Source: Mesostigma viride (Eukaryota > Streptophyta > Mesostigmatophyceae > Mesostigmatales > Mesostigmataceae). From it: DNA of 64,000 nt. The position numbers and the translations under genes are program-made. Below the pieces are notes generated by a model that saw only the letters and a program-made list of their open reading frames with translations, was not told where the DNA came from and did no database searches. Below, in pieces: positions 1-13,531 of this stretch; positions within the stretch are counted from its first letter, which is position 1; each line of letters starts with the position of its first letter. The stretch covers positions 1-64,000 of the forward strand of contig RPFO01002220.1 in the NCBI GenBank assembly GCA_009746045.1, in the 5' to 3' direction.

Positions 1-2
1 TT

Positions 3-221
3 TGTCGAGACGTCCGGTATTGTGCTGCCGAATGCCAGCGTGCGGACTGGGAGGAACACAAGAAGTGGTGTACCAAGTATCGTGAGGCGAGAAAGTCTCT
101 CAGCACTATGCACGGCGACGTTACAGACAGCTGGTCTGGTGTCAATTTGGCCGGACTTGTAATTCGGATGGGGGGTGAAGTGCATTTCAAGTTCAAAGGT
201 GAAATGTTCAAGGTTTTTTGA
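3..221 (+). CDS. MYND zinc-finger protein, C-terminal part
   Basis: The window opens inside this gene. The frame starting at base 3 reads CRDVRYCAAECQRADWEEHK, followed by KWC. That is a nearly complete MYND finger: the C-x3-Y-C-x3-C-Q and H-x3-C pattern is intact, and only the first Cys pair lies off the left edge. MYND fingers bind zinc and mediate protein-protein contacts, usually in chromatin or signalling proteins. About 45 more residues follow, ending in FKGEMFKVF and a TGA at 219-221. That stop follows a run of six T (214-219). Reading with one T fewer continues into sequence resembling the tail of the next gene, so the stop may be a frameshift or a base error. The protein partner and role are unknown. 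Confidence 0.7.
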   Translation, partial: CRDVRYCAAECQRADWEEHKKWCTKYREARKSLSTMHGDVTDSWSGVNLAGLVIRMGGEVHFKFKGEMFKVF

Positions 222-322
222 TGGGACTGAATCGTACCCAAGGGCGATTTGTGAGGCGATGTCCGCGCTGGGGGAACAGTACCCCTGTTCGACTGCGTGA
301 GGGGAATGGATTCTGCGACTGA
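222..322 (+). pseudogene. Out-of-frame tail of the MYND gene
   Basis: After the TGA at 219-221 the DNA still resembles the 3' end of the neighbouring gene at 606-1223. One frame reads RAICEAMSALGEQY, against REVMYALGQEY in the neighbour. Both stretches finish with TGCGACTGA, which encodes a final Cys-Asp. Keeping this similarity needs one shift at the T run (214-219) and a second small indel near 290-300. The segment therefore looks like a former coding tail broken by two indels. Sequencing error is an alternative for the first break. Confidence 0.45.
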
Positions 323-605
323 AGGCATTTTGGGTGTGATTTTCTTGCGCCAACGGCCGTTGGAACTTGCAAATTAGCGTTTGATTTTCTTCGCACCCGG
401 AAGTAGGGTGTGGTTTGCCACGTGGCACCATGGATGTAATTAATAAATGCATAATAAAACATTTTTCGTGCGCCAACGGCCGTTGGAGACTGAAAACTAG
501 TGTGTGCTTTGTGCGCGTAATAAATCTTAAAATTCTTGTTGTTTTTTCAAGCCAACGGCCGTTGACGGTGAGAAATGTATATCAAACGGTGTCGGTGGGT
601 TGCAG
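323..605 (+). promoter_or_regulatory. Spacer and 5' leader with three palindromes
   Basis: This spacer is closely related to 1224-1478, so gene and spacer were duplicated together. It has two copies of CCAACGGCCGTTGG (350, 473) and a third near-copy ending in TTGA (552), an AT-rich block with AATAAA-type signals (TAATAAATGCATAATAAAA, about 439-459), and a leader starting GACGGTGAGAAATG and ending TTGCAG just before the ATG at 606. Each palindrome contains two inverted CAACGG cores, a sequence that Myb-type factors are known to recognise. Whether it acts here as a protein site, an RNA hairpin or a splice element is unknown. Confidence 0.5.
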
Positions 606-1223
606 ATGACGTTCTACAGGACGGAGGGGGGCGAGTGGATCAACTTGGAAGACAGGCTTCTGGGAGTGGTTAAGAGCGCGCTCAGGCTTCTGCCGGACAT
701 TAAGCTGGATTTTATGCCCAAGGAGGGTGAAAGGTCTCTTTTGAGACCGGATGTCGCGAAGGCCGCGGCTCTTGTTTTCAATATCGAGGGTCGGGGACTC
801 CCAAAGCCGACCGTAGAGCCATTTGAGGAGGTGCTTGTGAGGTGTGGTGCTATAAGGCCCTATGATCCATCAATACCCAGCCCAATTTGTTTTCAGTCGA
901 TCGATGCTGATGGTAATGAAAGTTGGATACCGATGGCGCGGCCATATGATAGGGGAGAAGGGTTTAAGGGTTTAGGGGAGGTGGGACGGTTCGAATGGGT
1001 CATCTTGAAGGACGGCAAGTACTTCAAGCATCACACTGACCTGATCATCGACCGGCTGTTCGTGTCTGCTGGAGATTGCATGTTCTGGTTGAGGGAATAC
1101 GTGCATGAGTGGGGACCCGACGGTGTTGACGAGTTTGAGAAAGCGGTTCGTGAGGTGATGTACGCGTTGGGGCAGGAGTACAAGTTCGAGTGCGTGACTG
1201 ACGCGAATCGATTATGCGACTGA
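606..1223 (+). CDS. Hypothetical protein, tandem family member
   Basis: This intronless ORF encodes about 205 residues starting MTFYRTEGGEWINLEDRL. I chose the ATG at 606 because the same CAG-ATG context precedes the starts at 1479, 2872 and 3680, and because the whole leader matches that of the 1479 gene. I recognise no domain. The C-terminal third (about residues 145-205) is acidic and probably helical. It ends NRLCD, similar to the broken tail of the MYND gene upstream and to the end of the next gene (ARNACD). It therefore belongs to a local duplicated family, although it lacks the Cys/His clusters seen in three of its neighbours. Confidence 0.6.
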   Translation: MTFYRTEGGEWINLEDRLLGVVKSALRLLPDIKLDFMPKEGERSLLRPDVAKAAALVFNIEGRGLPKPTVEPFEEVLVRCGAIRPYDPSIPSPICFQSIDADGNESWIPMARPYDRGEGFKGLGEVGRFEWVILKDGKYFKHHTDLIIDRLFVSAGDCMFWLREYVHEWGPDGVDEFEKAVREVMYALGQEYKFECVTDANRLCD

Positions 1224-1478
1224 AGTGTTGGGTGTGATTTTCTTTGCGCCAACGGCCGTTGGCAGCTGGAAAGTTGGGTGTGATTCGCCACGTGGCACTA
1301 TGGATGTAATCAATAAATGCATAATAAAAATTTTTTTCGTGCATTTTTCGTGCGCCAACGGCCGTTGGAGACTGGAAAATGGTGTGATTTTCGTGCGAGT
1401 AATAAATCATTCTTGTTGTTTCAAGCCAACGGCCGTTGACGGTGAGAAATGTGTATCAAACGGTGTTGGTGGTCGCAG
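1224..1478 (+). promoter_or_regulatory. Second copy of the palindrome spacer/leader
   Basis: This stretch is a diverged duplicate of 323-605. It carries palindromes at 1249, 1355 and 1426, the same TGGATGTAATCAATAAATGC block, and the same leader GACGGTGAGAAATG, ending in CGCAG directly before the ATG at 1479. The leader resembles a tiny intron, with a GTGAGA donor-like start and a GCAG end about 40 bases later. If it is spliced, the palindrome would form part of a 5' untranslated micro-exon. Confidence 0.45.
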
Positions 1479-2261
1479 ATGGCGGTCAAATGCACGGTTG
1501 CGTGGTGCCAGGAAGCGAGAGCAGGAGGGGATGACTTGTGCGTGCGTCATGTCAGCGTGCGAACGGGAATGGCAGGGAGGGTGAAGGATTTGTTTGCAAA
1601 AAAGGGGGGATGTATCGCCCGGGATTGCCAGCTTCCATTCGGGACGGATTGCATGCCTTTTTGTGATGGACACGCCAAGTTGTCAGGGGAGATGCAAGAG
1701 GTGATCAAAGGAGGCTTGTTGTTTGTGAATGGCGAGTCCAGTGCTGGTGAAGGACCTCTTGTCCTGAGTTTTGAGGTGGACGGTGCTGGAAGTCTGGAAA
1801 GAATGGCGGTCCGGTCGCGGGAATGGATGTTGAATCACCCTGACTTTGACTCGTATGCCTACTGCCAAGGTTTCGGGGACGCCGTTTTTACATGGATGCT
1901 GTGCTCGGAGGATGACGTGCATGCGATTGTTTCGCATGACGACTTGGATATCGCAGGCGCCATGGGCGCAGACCTGTTGTTGTATTTCATGATTGGATGG
2001 GGTTGCGGATTTTTGGAAGGTGATTGGTGGGTCCCGCACCTCGCAAGGCTTACTTTTGCGGTCGGCGAATTGCCTGTACCTGTTGAAGTGTCAAAAACTC
2101 GTGTGGAGATGGCTGCCGTTCTGGCATCGGGGGTTAAGCGCCAAGCCCGATTTGCCATGACCGTTGTTGCTGATGCTGAGGGGGAGGAAATTGAAAAGGT
2201 CGTGGAAAGGGTCGTCCTGGCCTCTGCTTTGGTGGAGAGAGCAAGGAATGCATGCGACTAG
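1479..2261 (+). CDS. Cys/His-rich zinc-binding-like protein
   Basis: The ORF encodes about 260 residues starting MAVKCTVAWCQEA. The N-terminal 65 residues hold two similar Cys/His modules: C-x4-C ending LCVRH, and C-x4-C ending FCDGH. This C-x4-C-x(n)-C-x2-H pattern resembles short zinc-binding repeats seen in many protist and plant proteins (for example the repeats of WRKY19-like proteins). The rest is unrecognised; it has a Trp/Gly-rich middle and a helical acidic C-terminus ending ARNACD. The start at 1479 matches that of the upstream paralogue. Function is unknown; zinc binding is inferred from motif spacing only. Confidence 0.6.
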   Translation: MAVKCTVAWCQEARAGGDDLCVRHVSVRTGMAGRVKDLFAKKGGCIARDCQLPFGTDCMPFCDGHAKLSGEMQEVIKGGLLFVNGESSAGEGPLVLSFEVDGAGSLERMAVRSREWMLNHPDFDSYAYCQGFGDAVFTWMLCSEDDVHAIVSHDDLDIAGAMGADLLLYFMIGWGCGFLEGDWWVPHLARLTFAVGELPVPVEVSKTRVEMAAVLASGVKRQARFAMTVVADAEGEEIEKVVERVVLASALVERARNACD

Positions 2262-2332
2262 GTGTTTTTGGTCGCCAACGGCCGTTGGACTTGCAAAATG
2301 TCCTGTGAGCTGAGTCCGTTTCTTAACTTGCC
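2262..2332 (+). other. Short spacer with one palindrome
   Basis: The 71-base spacer begins with the conserved 3' tail and contains one copy of CCAACGGCCGTTGG at 2275. No separate promoter motif is visible. Confidence 0.4.
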
Positions 2333-2677
2333 ATGGACGTCGGTTGTGCAGGGGCAGGGTGTAGGATGGAGTGCGGAAAAGAAGGAAAGGAAGGGGGGGA
2401 GACTACAAAGGAAAACCTGATAGAGATTGTGGAGGCCGAACTGGAAGACCTGCCCGATCTGGTTCTCGAAGAGGACGGGCAATTGCACGCTGAACGTCTT
2501 GATGGCGTGGGCATGATGATGTCGGAGGTTGATGGGTATGGTGGAATTGCTAAAGGTGTATTGCGTAAATTGAGGCGTGAGGAGGATGTGGGGACTCCGG
2601 CTCATGTTTTGGTCAGTTTTATGAACGACAATTGGGGTCGAATGCAACCCACTAAAGATGGGGAGGATGTTGACTAG
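2333..2677 (+). CDS. Small hypothetical protein
   Basis: This ORF encodes 114 residues from an ATG at 2333. The first 12 residues hold three Cys (MDVGCAGAGCRMEC), followed by a strongly acidic, Leu-rich helical region and ending KDGEDVD. It has no recognisable domain. It lies in the same orientation as its neighbours, between two palindrome-bearing spacers, and is followed by an AT-rich stretch with AATAAA (about 2709-2714), which supports a real 3' end. It could be a shortened member of the local family. Confidence is limited by its length and lack of homology. Confidence 0.4.
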   Translation: MDVGCAGAGCRMECGKEGKEGGETTKENLIEIVEAELEDLPDLVLEEDGQLHAERLDGVGMMMSEVDGYGGIAKGVLRKLRREEDVGTPAHVLVSFMNDNWGRMQPTKDGEDVD

Positions 2678-2871
2678 AATGTGATTTTAGGATGAATGTA
2701 AATTTATTTAATAAAGAAGAATCATTTGGAAAAAATCGCCTGATGGTGTCAAGTTTTGTGCGTCTAAGGCCAACGGCCGTTGGGGTGTGTGGAATTTAAC
2801 AGGGCCAACGGCCGTTGACCCTGCTGAATGCGTGCGTTTGCGGGTGGTGTAAAAAATATCGATGTGCACAG
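2678..2871 (+). promoter_or_regulatory. 3' end signal and leader with two palindromes
   Basis: An AT-rich segment with TTTATTTAATAAAGAAG (about 2703-2719) looks like the polyadenylation region of the preceding gene. Palindromes follow at 2770 and 2805 (the second ending TTGA, like those at 552 and 1426). The leader ends GTGCACAG directly before the ATG at 2872, repeating the CAG-ATG start context of the family. Confidence 0.45.
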
Positions 2872-3456
2872 ATGACCTCATTCGATGACCCCATTCGATG
2901 CGAACATCCGGATTGTCAATGGGAAGGAGTGCCGACGGAAAGCGAGTGGTTCTGTCCCAAGCATTCTGACGTATGGGGGGCGTTGTTTGCCGAAATCGAG
3001 AGCGGGCTGATGACGATTGACCGTCACATCGTGACGAAAAAGTGGAAGCCTTGGCCCAACAACATGGTTTTGGTCTTGTACTATGTTGACAAGAAGCCTC
3101 GATTCATGCTGCGTGATGCAGAGTGGGTGATAGAGGAGGTGGGACAGATGCGACCTGGAGAGGGGATAGGCGGTAAGGACAAGCCGCCAAGGCATGTGTG
3201 GGCTTACATGGGAGACCATCCCGACTGTCCAACGGCCAAAGTGTGGCATGATATGGGAAGGGACCTGGCCACGGAGTCCGCGTATGAGTGCGCGCGACTC
3301 GTGACAGCGCTCTTGAAGGGGGAGGTGAAAGACCTGATGCGCAAGGGGGGGTTGGTAGAGCAGATTAGACAGCAGATTAGACGTGTGTGTGATTTTGATG
3401 AGGAGATTGATGAGAAGCCGGCAAAGAGGGGCAGGATGGACAGAATTGCTCAGTAA
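2872..3456 (+). CDS. Cys/His-motif hypothetical protein
   Basis: The ORF encodes about 194 residues starting MTSFDDPIRCEHPDC. The N-terminus has one finger-like module, with Cys spacing C-x4-C and then WFCPKH. This is the same C-x4-C-x(12)-C-x2-H plan as the genes at 1479 and 3680. The middle is unrecognised. The C-terminus is basic, with KPAKRGRMDR, a plausible nuclear localisation signal. The ATG at 2872 is preferred over upstream codons because of the shared CAG-ATG context. An AT-rich spacer with AATTTATT-like elements follows. Confidence 0.55.
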   Translation: MTSFDDPIRCEHPDCQWEGVPTESEWFCPKHSDVWGALFAEIESGLMTIDRHIVTKKWKPWPNNMVLVLYYVDKKPRFMLRDAEWVIEEVGQMRPGEGIGGKDKPPRHVWAYMGDHPDCPTAKVWHDMGRDLATESAYECARLVTALLKGEVKDLMRKGGLVEQIRQQIRRVCDFDEEIDEKPAKRGRMDRIAQ

Positions 3457-3679
3457 GAAAGAGAGGGAGAAAATATGATTTGATTAATCTGATGCGTGTA
3501 ATTGAAACTAATTTATTTTGTCTCATAAAACTTCTTTGAACGGACCTTTGAACCAACAATTATTGCACAACAAGACTAGATTGAGAATTGTGTGAGAAAG
3601 ACGCCAGAGGGGGTTCTGACGGTCCTTATTGCCCCTGTTATACAATGGCTGCTGTATGGGACTCATGGCAATTGCGCAG
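3457..3679. other. Intergenic spacer
   Basis: This AT-rich spacer lies between two family genes. Unlike the upstream spacers it has no CCAACGGCCGTTGG palindrome. It ends in GCGCAG before the ATG at 3680. Nothing else is recognisable. Confidence 0.4.
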
Positions 3680-4468
3680 ATGGCAACGAAATGCAAAATC
3701 TGTACGGAGCCCGTAAGGGTCGAGGGACTGTGCGCGGAACATTACAAGTTCCTACAAGCGCACGACCTCGAGTACCAAAATGCCAAGGATCCATACGGGG
3801 GGTGTGGATTTCTTAGATGTGATAGACCACTGGAGGGATTGGATGTGTATTGCAAGACACATCTACCTTTTGCCGAGAAGTTGGAGGACGTGTGCGCTCG
3901 TGGGATCGCATACGTAGCAAGTTTGCAGATGTTGATGGGGAAGACCGGAATGACACGCTCGGTCCTCCACTTCACGGCAACGCACACTGGGGAACGGAAA
4001 GTTGAGCTGGTGCGCCTCGACAGGCAGGGACTCGAGATTTCGGCAGAGGGGGACAGCGCGTACGGGTTTGCTCATGGGCAAAACGTTACCATGGGGGATT
4101 CCTTGCAGGGTGTGGCGCGTGAATGCGCGTACACCTTGATGATGAATAATGGATTTGTGGAAGCACAAAGACTGCACAAGGATATTTTGGAGGCTCTTCT
4201 TGCCGCAGAGCCGGTGAGACTGCCGACGCTCCCGAGGCCTGAGGAGCGGGACCGTTTGATCAGGATGGTGGTGAAGGCGGATATAGATGCAGATGTGGAG
4301 GCCGCAAAGGCGAAGGCAGAGGAAGCGCGTCGTGCAAAGGAGGAATCGGATCAAGAACTGTTGGAGAAGATGCAGAGCTCCAACAAAATTTTGCATCGTT
4401 TGGGGATGGCGGACGTCGCTTATGAATACGAGTCCGGGAAGGGGAAGAAACAAACGAGGAAAAGATAA
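3680..4468 (+). CDS. Two-module Cys/His protein with coiled-coil tail
   Basis: The ORF encodes about 262 residues starting MATKCKICTEPVRVEGLC. Two zinc-finger-like modules lie in the first 60 residues: C-x2-C-x9-C-x2-H (KCKIC...LCAEH) and C-x4-C-x10-C-x2-H (GCGFLRC...YCKTH). The start matches the 1479 gene almost base for base (GCAGATGGC...AAATGC). The C-terminal third is rich in Ala, Glu, Lys and Arg and probably forms a coiled coil (DVEAAKAKAEEARRAKEES). It ends in a basic KKQTRKR, a likely nuclear signal. The layout suggests a nuclear zinc-binding protein; the function is not known. Confidence 0.6.
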   Translation: MATKCKICTEPVRVEGLCAEHYKFLQAHDLEYQNAKDPYGGCGFLRCDRPLEGLDVYCKTHLPFAEKLEDVCARGIAYVASLQMLMGKTGMTRSVLHFTATHTGERKVELVRLDRQGLEISAEGDSAYGFAHGQNVTMGDSLQGVARECAYTLMMNNGFVEAQRLHKDILEALLAAEPVRLPTLPRPEERDRLIRMVVKADIDADVEAAKAKAEEARRAKEESDQELLEKMQSSNKILHRLGMADVAYEYESGKGKKQTRKR

Positions 4469-4689
4469 TAATGGGAATGGTCGCCCACTGTTCTTGTCAC
4501 AGAAATGCTTTTGTTAATGCTGGCGAACTTGGGACGGTCGTCCGTATTTCAACATTTCCTTGCCTTTAAAATTGATTGATGGGTAAATAATAATACTGAG
4601 CAAGCCTTCCATTTTATGTGTCTGTGGTCATACAATTTCGTTATTGTTTCAACCCTTGCAACGATGCATGTAAGTCTCAACCTTGGTGT
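4469..4689. other. Intergenic spacer before plastid fragment
   Basis: No gene or repeat is recognised. The sequence is mildly AT-rich and holds the 3' end of the preceding gene. Confidence 0.3.
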
Positions 4690-5214
<525 letters not shown>

Positions 5215-5224
5215 TCATTGAATT

Positions 5225-5540
5225 GAACAAAAAAAATTCTCTTATTGCCCCAATCATGGCTATTCTCTTAATGCCCTATCATGGCTATTTGTTTGTGTAT
5301 GTTTTGCCCATGTTATTACATTAATGGCATGATGTTGTGGATTGCTAGCTCTATCTATGATGGTTGTTCGTTTGTGTATGCTTTGCCCATGTTGTTACAG
5401 TAATGGCATGATGTTGTGGATTGCTAGCTCAATCTATGATGGTTGTTCGTTTGTGTATGCTTTGCCCATGTTGTTACAGTAATGGCATGATTTTGTGGAT
5501 TGCTCAACCTATGAGGGTTGTTCGTTTGTGTATGTTTTGC
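5225..5540 (+). repeat. 79-bp tandem repeat, about 4 units
   Basis: Units share TTTGTGTATGCTTTGCCCAT and GGCATGATGTTGTGGATTGC. The motif GTTTGTGTATG recurs at about 5291, 5370, 5449 and 5524, giving periods of 79, 79 and 75. The first and last copies are diverged. Only short open frames cross it. Confidence 0.75.
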
Positions 5541-5552
5541 GCGCAGATCACA

Positions 5553-5759
5553 ATGGATTGCACCATCTGCCGCAGCAAGCGAAGCCCCCTTACTGGTTCC
5601 AAGATCTTATCCTACTGGATGCCAAGCAGGCTGGCGAAGGGTATCCCAGTACGTACTTTGAAACTTGATGCCGCAAAACAACTACAACTTCGTTTTAACC
5701 CTTTAGCCGTTTTGAGTGATATTTACAGCGGACATTACATTTTTGTTGCTACGGGATGA
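5553..5759 (+). CDS. Short ORF with C-x2-C motif, possible first exon
   Basis: An ATG at 5553, preceded by a CGCAG as in the upstream family, opens 68 codons starting MDCTICRSKRSPLTG. The C-x2-C pair resembles KCKIC of the gene at 3680. It may be a tiny gene, or an early exon of the gene continuing at 6195: AAGG-GTATCC near 5640 is a weak donor, but its phase does not match the exon at 6195. The evidence is thin. Confidence 0.25.
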   Translation: MDCTICRSKRSPLTGSKILSYWMPSRLAKGIPVRTLKLDAAKQLQLRFNPLAVLSDIYSGHYIFVATG

Positions 5760-6194
5760 GAATTGAGCTTTGTAATGCTAACAGGTGTCACAAACCAAAC
5801 TGTCCGCTATTTGTAGTGGGCATTTATTGTTAGAGCTTGCAGCTGGGTCCCTGCTCCTCCACATGCAACCTTGGTGTTCATGAGCCCTTTACTAGCTTCC
5901 TTTCTGTCAGGGGGTGCTATATTTGGCACCCATAGGACATTGCAATATGACCAATGACATGACCCCCAAGGTGGTGAATATATGTGTGTGCTTGTGTCCT
6001 ATAATGGACCATAACTAACTATTAGGTTGGTTTGTGGACATTATCATGGAAAGTGACAATTGCCCGGTTTTTATAGCGGGCAGTTGGACACGGTTTTAAG
6101 GGTTGACCTATGAGCTTTGTCAGATGTGTGTGCTGCACCGCACCGCTTGCTAACATATTCGGCGGATTTTTTCTTTGTCGTCTGCGTGTCACAG
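5760..6194. other. Non-coding stretch upstream of the 6195 exon
   Basis: No gene is recognised. The last bases (TTTTTTCTTTGTCGTCTGCG, then TGTCACAG at 6194) form a good polypyrimidine tract and 3' splice site for the exon beginning at 6195. Confidence 0.4.
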
Positions 6195-6494
6195 CGTGCT
6201 TGTACGCACAACCACCCGCCTTCCCCTCCGCCGGCGCCCCCGCCGCCGGGCTCTCCGCCGCCACCGGTGTTGCCCCCTGCGGCCGCCGGCCCTTCCGCGC
6301 CGTCGGAAGCTGCAGCGGCAGCACAGCAAATGCCCCCTCCCCCCGCACCATCGTCGGGGCAAGAGGCGCGCGGCGTTCATGCAGCAAAGTCGGCGAAGGA
6401 GCGGAGGAAATCGGCGGCTTCTGGGTCATCGGGTTCCGATGCCGCGACGGCAGCAACTGGAAAAGCAACCCACAAGACACTGCCAGCTGCCCGG
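6195..6494 (+). CDS. Exon, Pro/Ala-rich N-terminal segment
   Basis: This is a 300-base open segment between a TGTCACAG acceptor and a CGG-GTAGGT donor, exactly 100 codons in phase 0. It encodes a low-complexity Pro/Ala-rich region (PPSPPPAPPPPGSPPPP), then AKSAKERRKSAASGSSGSD, and ends KTLPAAR. The donor leads into a 5.2-kb intron. The next exon at 11702 is also in phase 0 and continues GRPSRQRTEEERRRW, so a basic AT-hook-like patch would form across the junction. The other two frames are also open here, but this one gives consistent splice phases. The first exon and start codon are not identified. Confidence 0.5.
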
Positions 6495-6530
6495 GTAGGT
6501 GTTACGCACAAAGATGGGATTTTCTTGCGC

Positions 6531-11077
<4,547 letters not shown>

Positions 11078-11655
11078 CTTGATTTTCTTGCGCCAACGGC
11101 CGTTGCAATTTGGAAATTAGGGTGTTATTTTTTTTTTGCCCAACGGCCGTCGGAACCTTGAAATTAGGGTGTGATTTTCATGCGCCAACGGCCGTTGGAA
11201 CCTGTAAATTAGGGTGTGATTTTCATGCGCCAACGGCCGTTGGAACCTGTAAATTAGGGTGTGATTTTCATGCGCCAACGGCCGTTGGAACCTGGAAATT
11301 AGGGTGTGATTTTTCTGTCGCCAACGGCCGTTGGAACCTGGAAATTAGGGTGTCATTTTTCTTGCGCCAACGGCCGTTGGAACCTGGAAATTAGGGTGTG
11401 ATTTTTCTCGCGCCAACGGCCGTTGGAACCTGGAAATTAGGGTGTCATTTTTCTCGCGCCAACGGCCGTTGGAACCTGGAAATTAGGGTGTGATTTTTCT
11501 TTCGCCAACGGCCGTTGGAACCTGGAAATTAGGGTGTGATTTTCATGCGCCAACGGCCGTTGGAACCTGTAAATTAGGGTGTGATTTTCATGCGCCAACG
11601 GCCGTTGGAACCTGGAAATTAGGGTGTTATTTTTCCGGCGACGGCCGTTGGAACA
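11078..11655 (+). repeat. Palindrome-repeat array 1 (45-46 bp x ~13)
   Basis: The array has about 13 tandem units, each with CCAACGGCCGTTGG followed by AACCTGGAAATTAGGGTGTG and ATTTT(T)CTTGCG. Period 45-46 bp. The first two units (11092, 11141) and the last (about 11638) are diverged, while the inner ones are nearly identical, as expected for unequal exchange from the middle. It directly abuts the megasatellite and ends 46 bases before the acceptor at 11701. The same repeat occurs singly in the gene spacers at 0.35-2.8 kb. Confidence 0.9.
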
Positions 11656-11701
11656 TAGTACTGACCTTCCGGCTATCTGTATGTTTTTTGCATGTGATCA
11701 G

Positions 11702-12823
11702 GGGCGTCCGTCAAGGCAGAGAACGGAGGAAGAGCGGAGGAGGTGGGCTTACAAGATTGAACATGGGGTGGCGGAAAGGCATCTCACAACATTTTTTGAG
11801 GACTGGCGCCAACGAGCTCCGGGCACCGACTTATGGTCGGGGATTGTGAAGACCTTTGAGAGGAAGGGGCTGCTGACGACACGTGCTGGAAATGCGAAGC
11901 CCAGCATTTTGGACTCCTGGGAGCCAGCGCCATCCTCTCATGTGCACGACAAGAACCTAACTGACAGCATACAGGCGGCGTTTCATCTGCGGCAGAAGTT
12001 TCGTCTAGTGCCAGACGATGTCGACATCGTGGGGGGGTCCGCGATTGCGACTCAAGTACGGGTCTTTACGGACAACTTGTGCCAACTCCCGGAACTAATG
12101 AGGCATCGGACGGTGACGGTGCGGAATTGTAAGGGGCTCGCGCCGTGGTTCGTGGGGGCCGGCACAAGTCTGACGAAGGCAAAATGTGCCGTGCTGATCT
12201 TCCGGTTTGCGTGGCAGGTGCTGGCAGACCAGGAGCCCGATTCTTACAATGCCTGGCTGGAAGAGAATCCAGGGTTTTCTGACAAAATTAAAAAACTGAC
12301 GGGGGAGGACAGTGACCGTGCCGTGCAGAGGTTCGGATACTTTCGTTCGCCAACGGCCGAGGAAGGGAGGGCCATTCTCCGGACGCACTCCAAGAAGGAT
12401 ATGGCGGCCGCGTGCTCGCAGGATTTGATCACCATGGACTTGAATACGTCCGAGTGGTCAGATGCATCTGACCGTGAGGCAGTACTTGAGCTCACGAACA
12501 CCGCGTTGGGCTACATGCTCGCGTACGACAAGCCTTTCGTGTTTGCGCAGTTTGCCGTGCTGGACGGCAACCACTACACGCAGATGTTGAAGTCCGTGAT
12601 TTTTGAGGGCTCAGACGAGCAAGTGAGGACTGCGATAGCTGGCGAGATTGCCGGTAAACAAAAGGGCAAGTACGTGGAGACAACCGAGGAGGCGTTTGAT
12701 TTGTGGAGGGGGTTGGTGAGGGACGCGGACAAGTTCATGTACACCAATCTGGACGTGCTCAAGGGCTGGGAGGTGGAGGGGGAAGCACTGATCCCGCCCA
12801 TGAAGGACATGCGGACGCAAAAG
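11702..12823 (+). CDS. Large exon of a multi-exon gene, unknown family
   Basis: This open segment of 374 codons lies between GCATGTGATCAG (acceptor) and CAAAAG-GTAAATAT (donor), phase 0 at both ends. It begins GRPSRQRTEEERRRWAYKIE and ends MKDMRTQK. The composition is that of a normal globular protein (conserved-looking Trp, Asp and Gly), but I recognise no family. The flanking palindrome arrays would both lie in introns. Reading on past the donor gives only a few codons before a stop at 12863-12865, so an unspliced gene ending there is possible. Phase agreement with 6494 and 13532 favours splicing. Confidence 0.55.
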
Positions 12824-12869
12824 GTAAATATAACGGATCGGGTGTGGGAACGTTGTAGGCACTAGATGT

Positions 12870-13445
12870 GATTTTTGTTCGCCAACGGCCGTTGGAACCT
12901 GGAAATTAGTGTGTGATTTTTCTTTCGCCAACGGCCGTTGGAACCTGGAAATTTTGTTGATATTTTTCTTGCGCCAACGGCCGTTGGAACCTGGAAATTC
13001 GGTCGACATTTTTCTTGCGCCAACGGCCGTTGGAACCTGGAAATTAGGGTGTGATTTTTCTTGCGCCAACGGCCGTTGGAACCTGGATATTAGGGTGTGA
13101 TTTTTCTTGCGCCAACGGCCGTTGGAACCTGGAAATTAGTGTGTGATTTTTCTTGCGCCAACGGCCGTTGGAACCTGGAAATTAGGGTGTCATTTTTCTC
13201 GCGCCAACGGCCGTTGGAACCTGGAAATTAGTGTGTGATTTTTCTTTCGCCAACGGCCGTTGGAACCTGGAAATTTGGTTGATACTTTTCTTGCGCCAAC
13301 GGCCGTTGGAACCTGGAAATTCGGTCGACATTTTTCTTGCGCCAACGGCCGTTGGAACCTGGAAATTAGGGTGTGATTTTTCTTGCGCCAACGGCCGTTG
13401 GAAACTGGAAATTAGGGTGTGATTTTTGTTCGGGAACGGCCGATC
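12870..13445 (+). repeat. Palindrome-repeat array 2 (46 bp x ~13)
   Basis: This is a second array of the same unit, about 13 copies, each with CCAACGGCCGTTGG then AACCTGGAAATT. It has internal higher-order structure: a three-unit block with variant linkers (TTTGTTGATATT, then TCGGTCGACATT) at about 12945-13020 recurs at about 13270-13335. The last unit is degenerate (GGGAACGGCCGATC at about 13432). It lies wholly within the proposed intron 12824-13531. Confidence 0.9.
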
Positions 13446-13531
13446 TTCCAAAGTGTAAGGACAAAATGTCAGGTCGTGTGTTGTATGACCGTTTTTTGTC
13501 TCAAACACTGATTCACATTTCATGCATGCAG

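Noticed and set aside
3-4468. Endogenous giant-virus block
   Set aside because: Compact intronless genes suggested it, but no capsid, polymerase or packaging gene is seen, and the same repeats lie in introns of an adjacent gene.
11078-13445. CRISPR array from the regular palindromic repeats
   Set aside because: The whole 45-46-bp unit repeats, linkers included, so there are no spacers; the context is eukaryotic and no cas genes are present.
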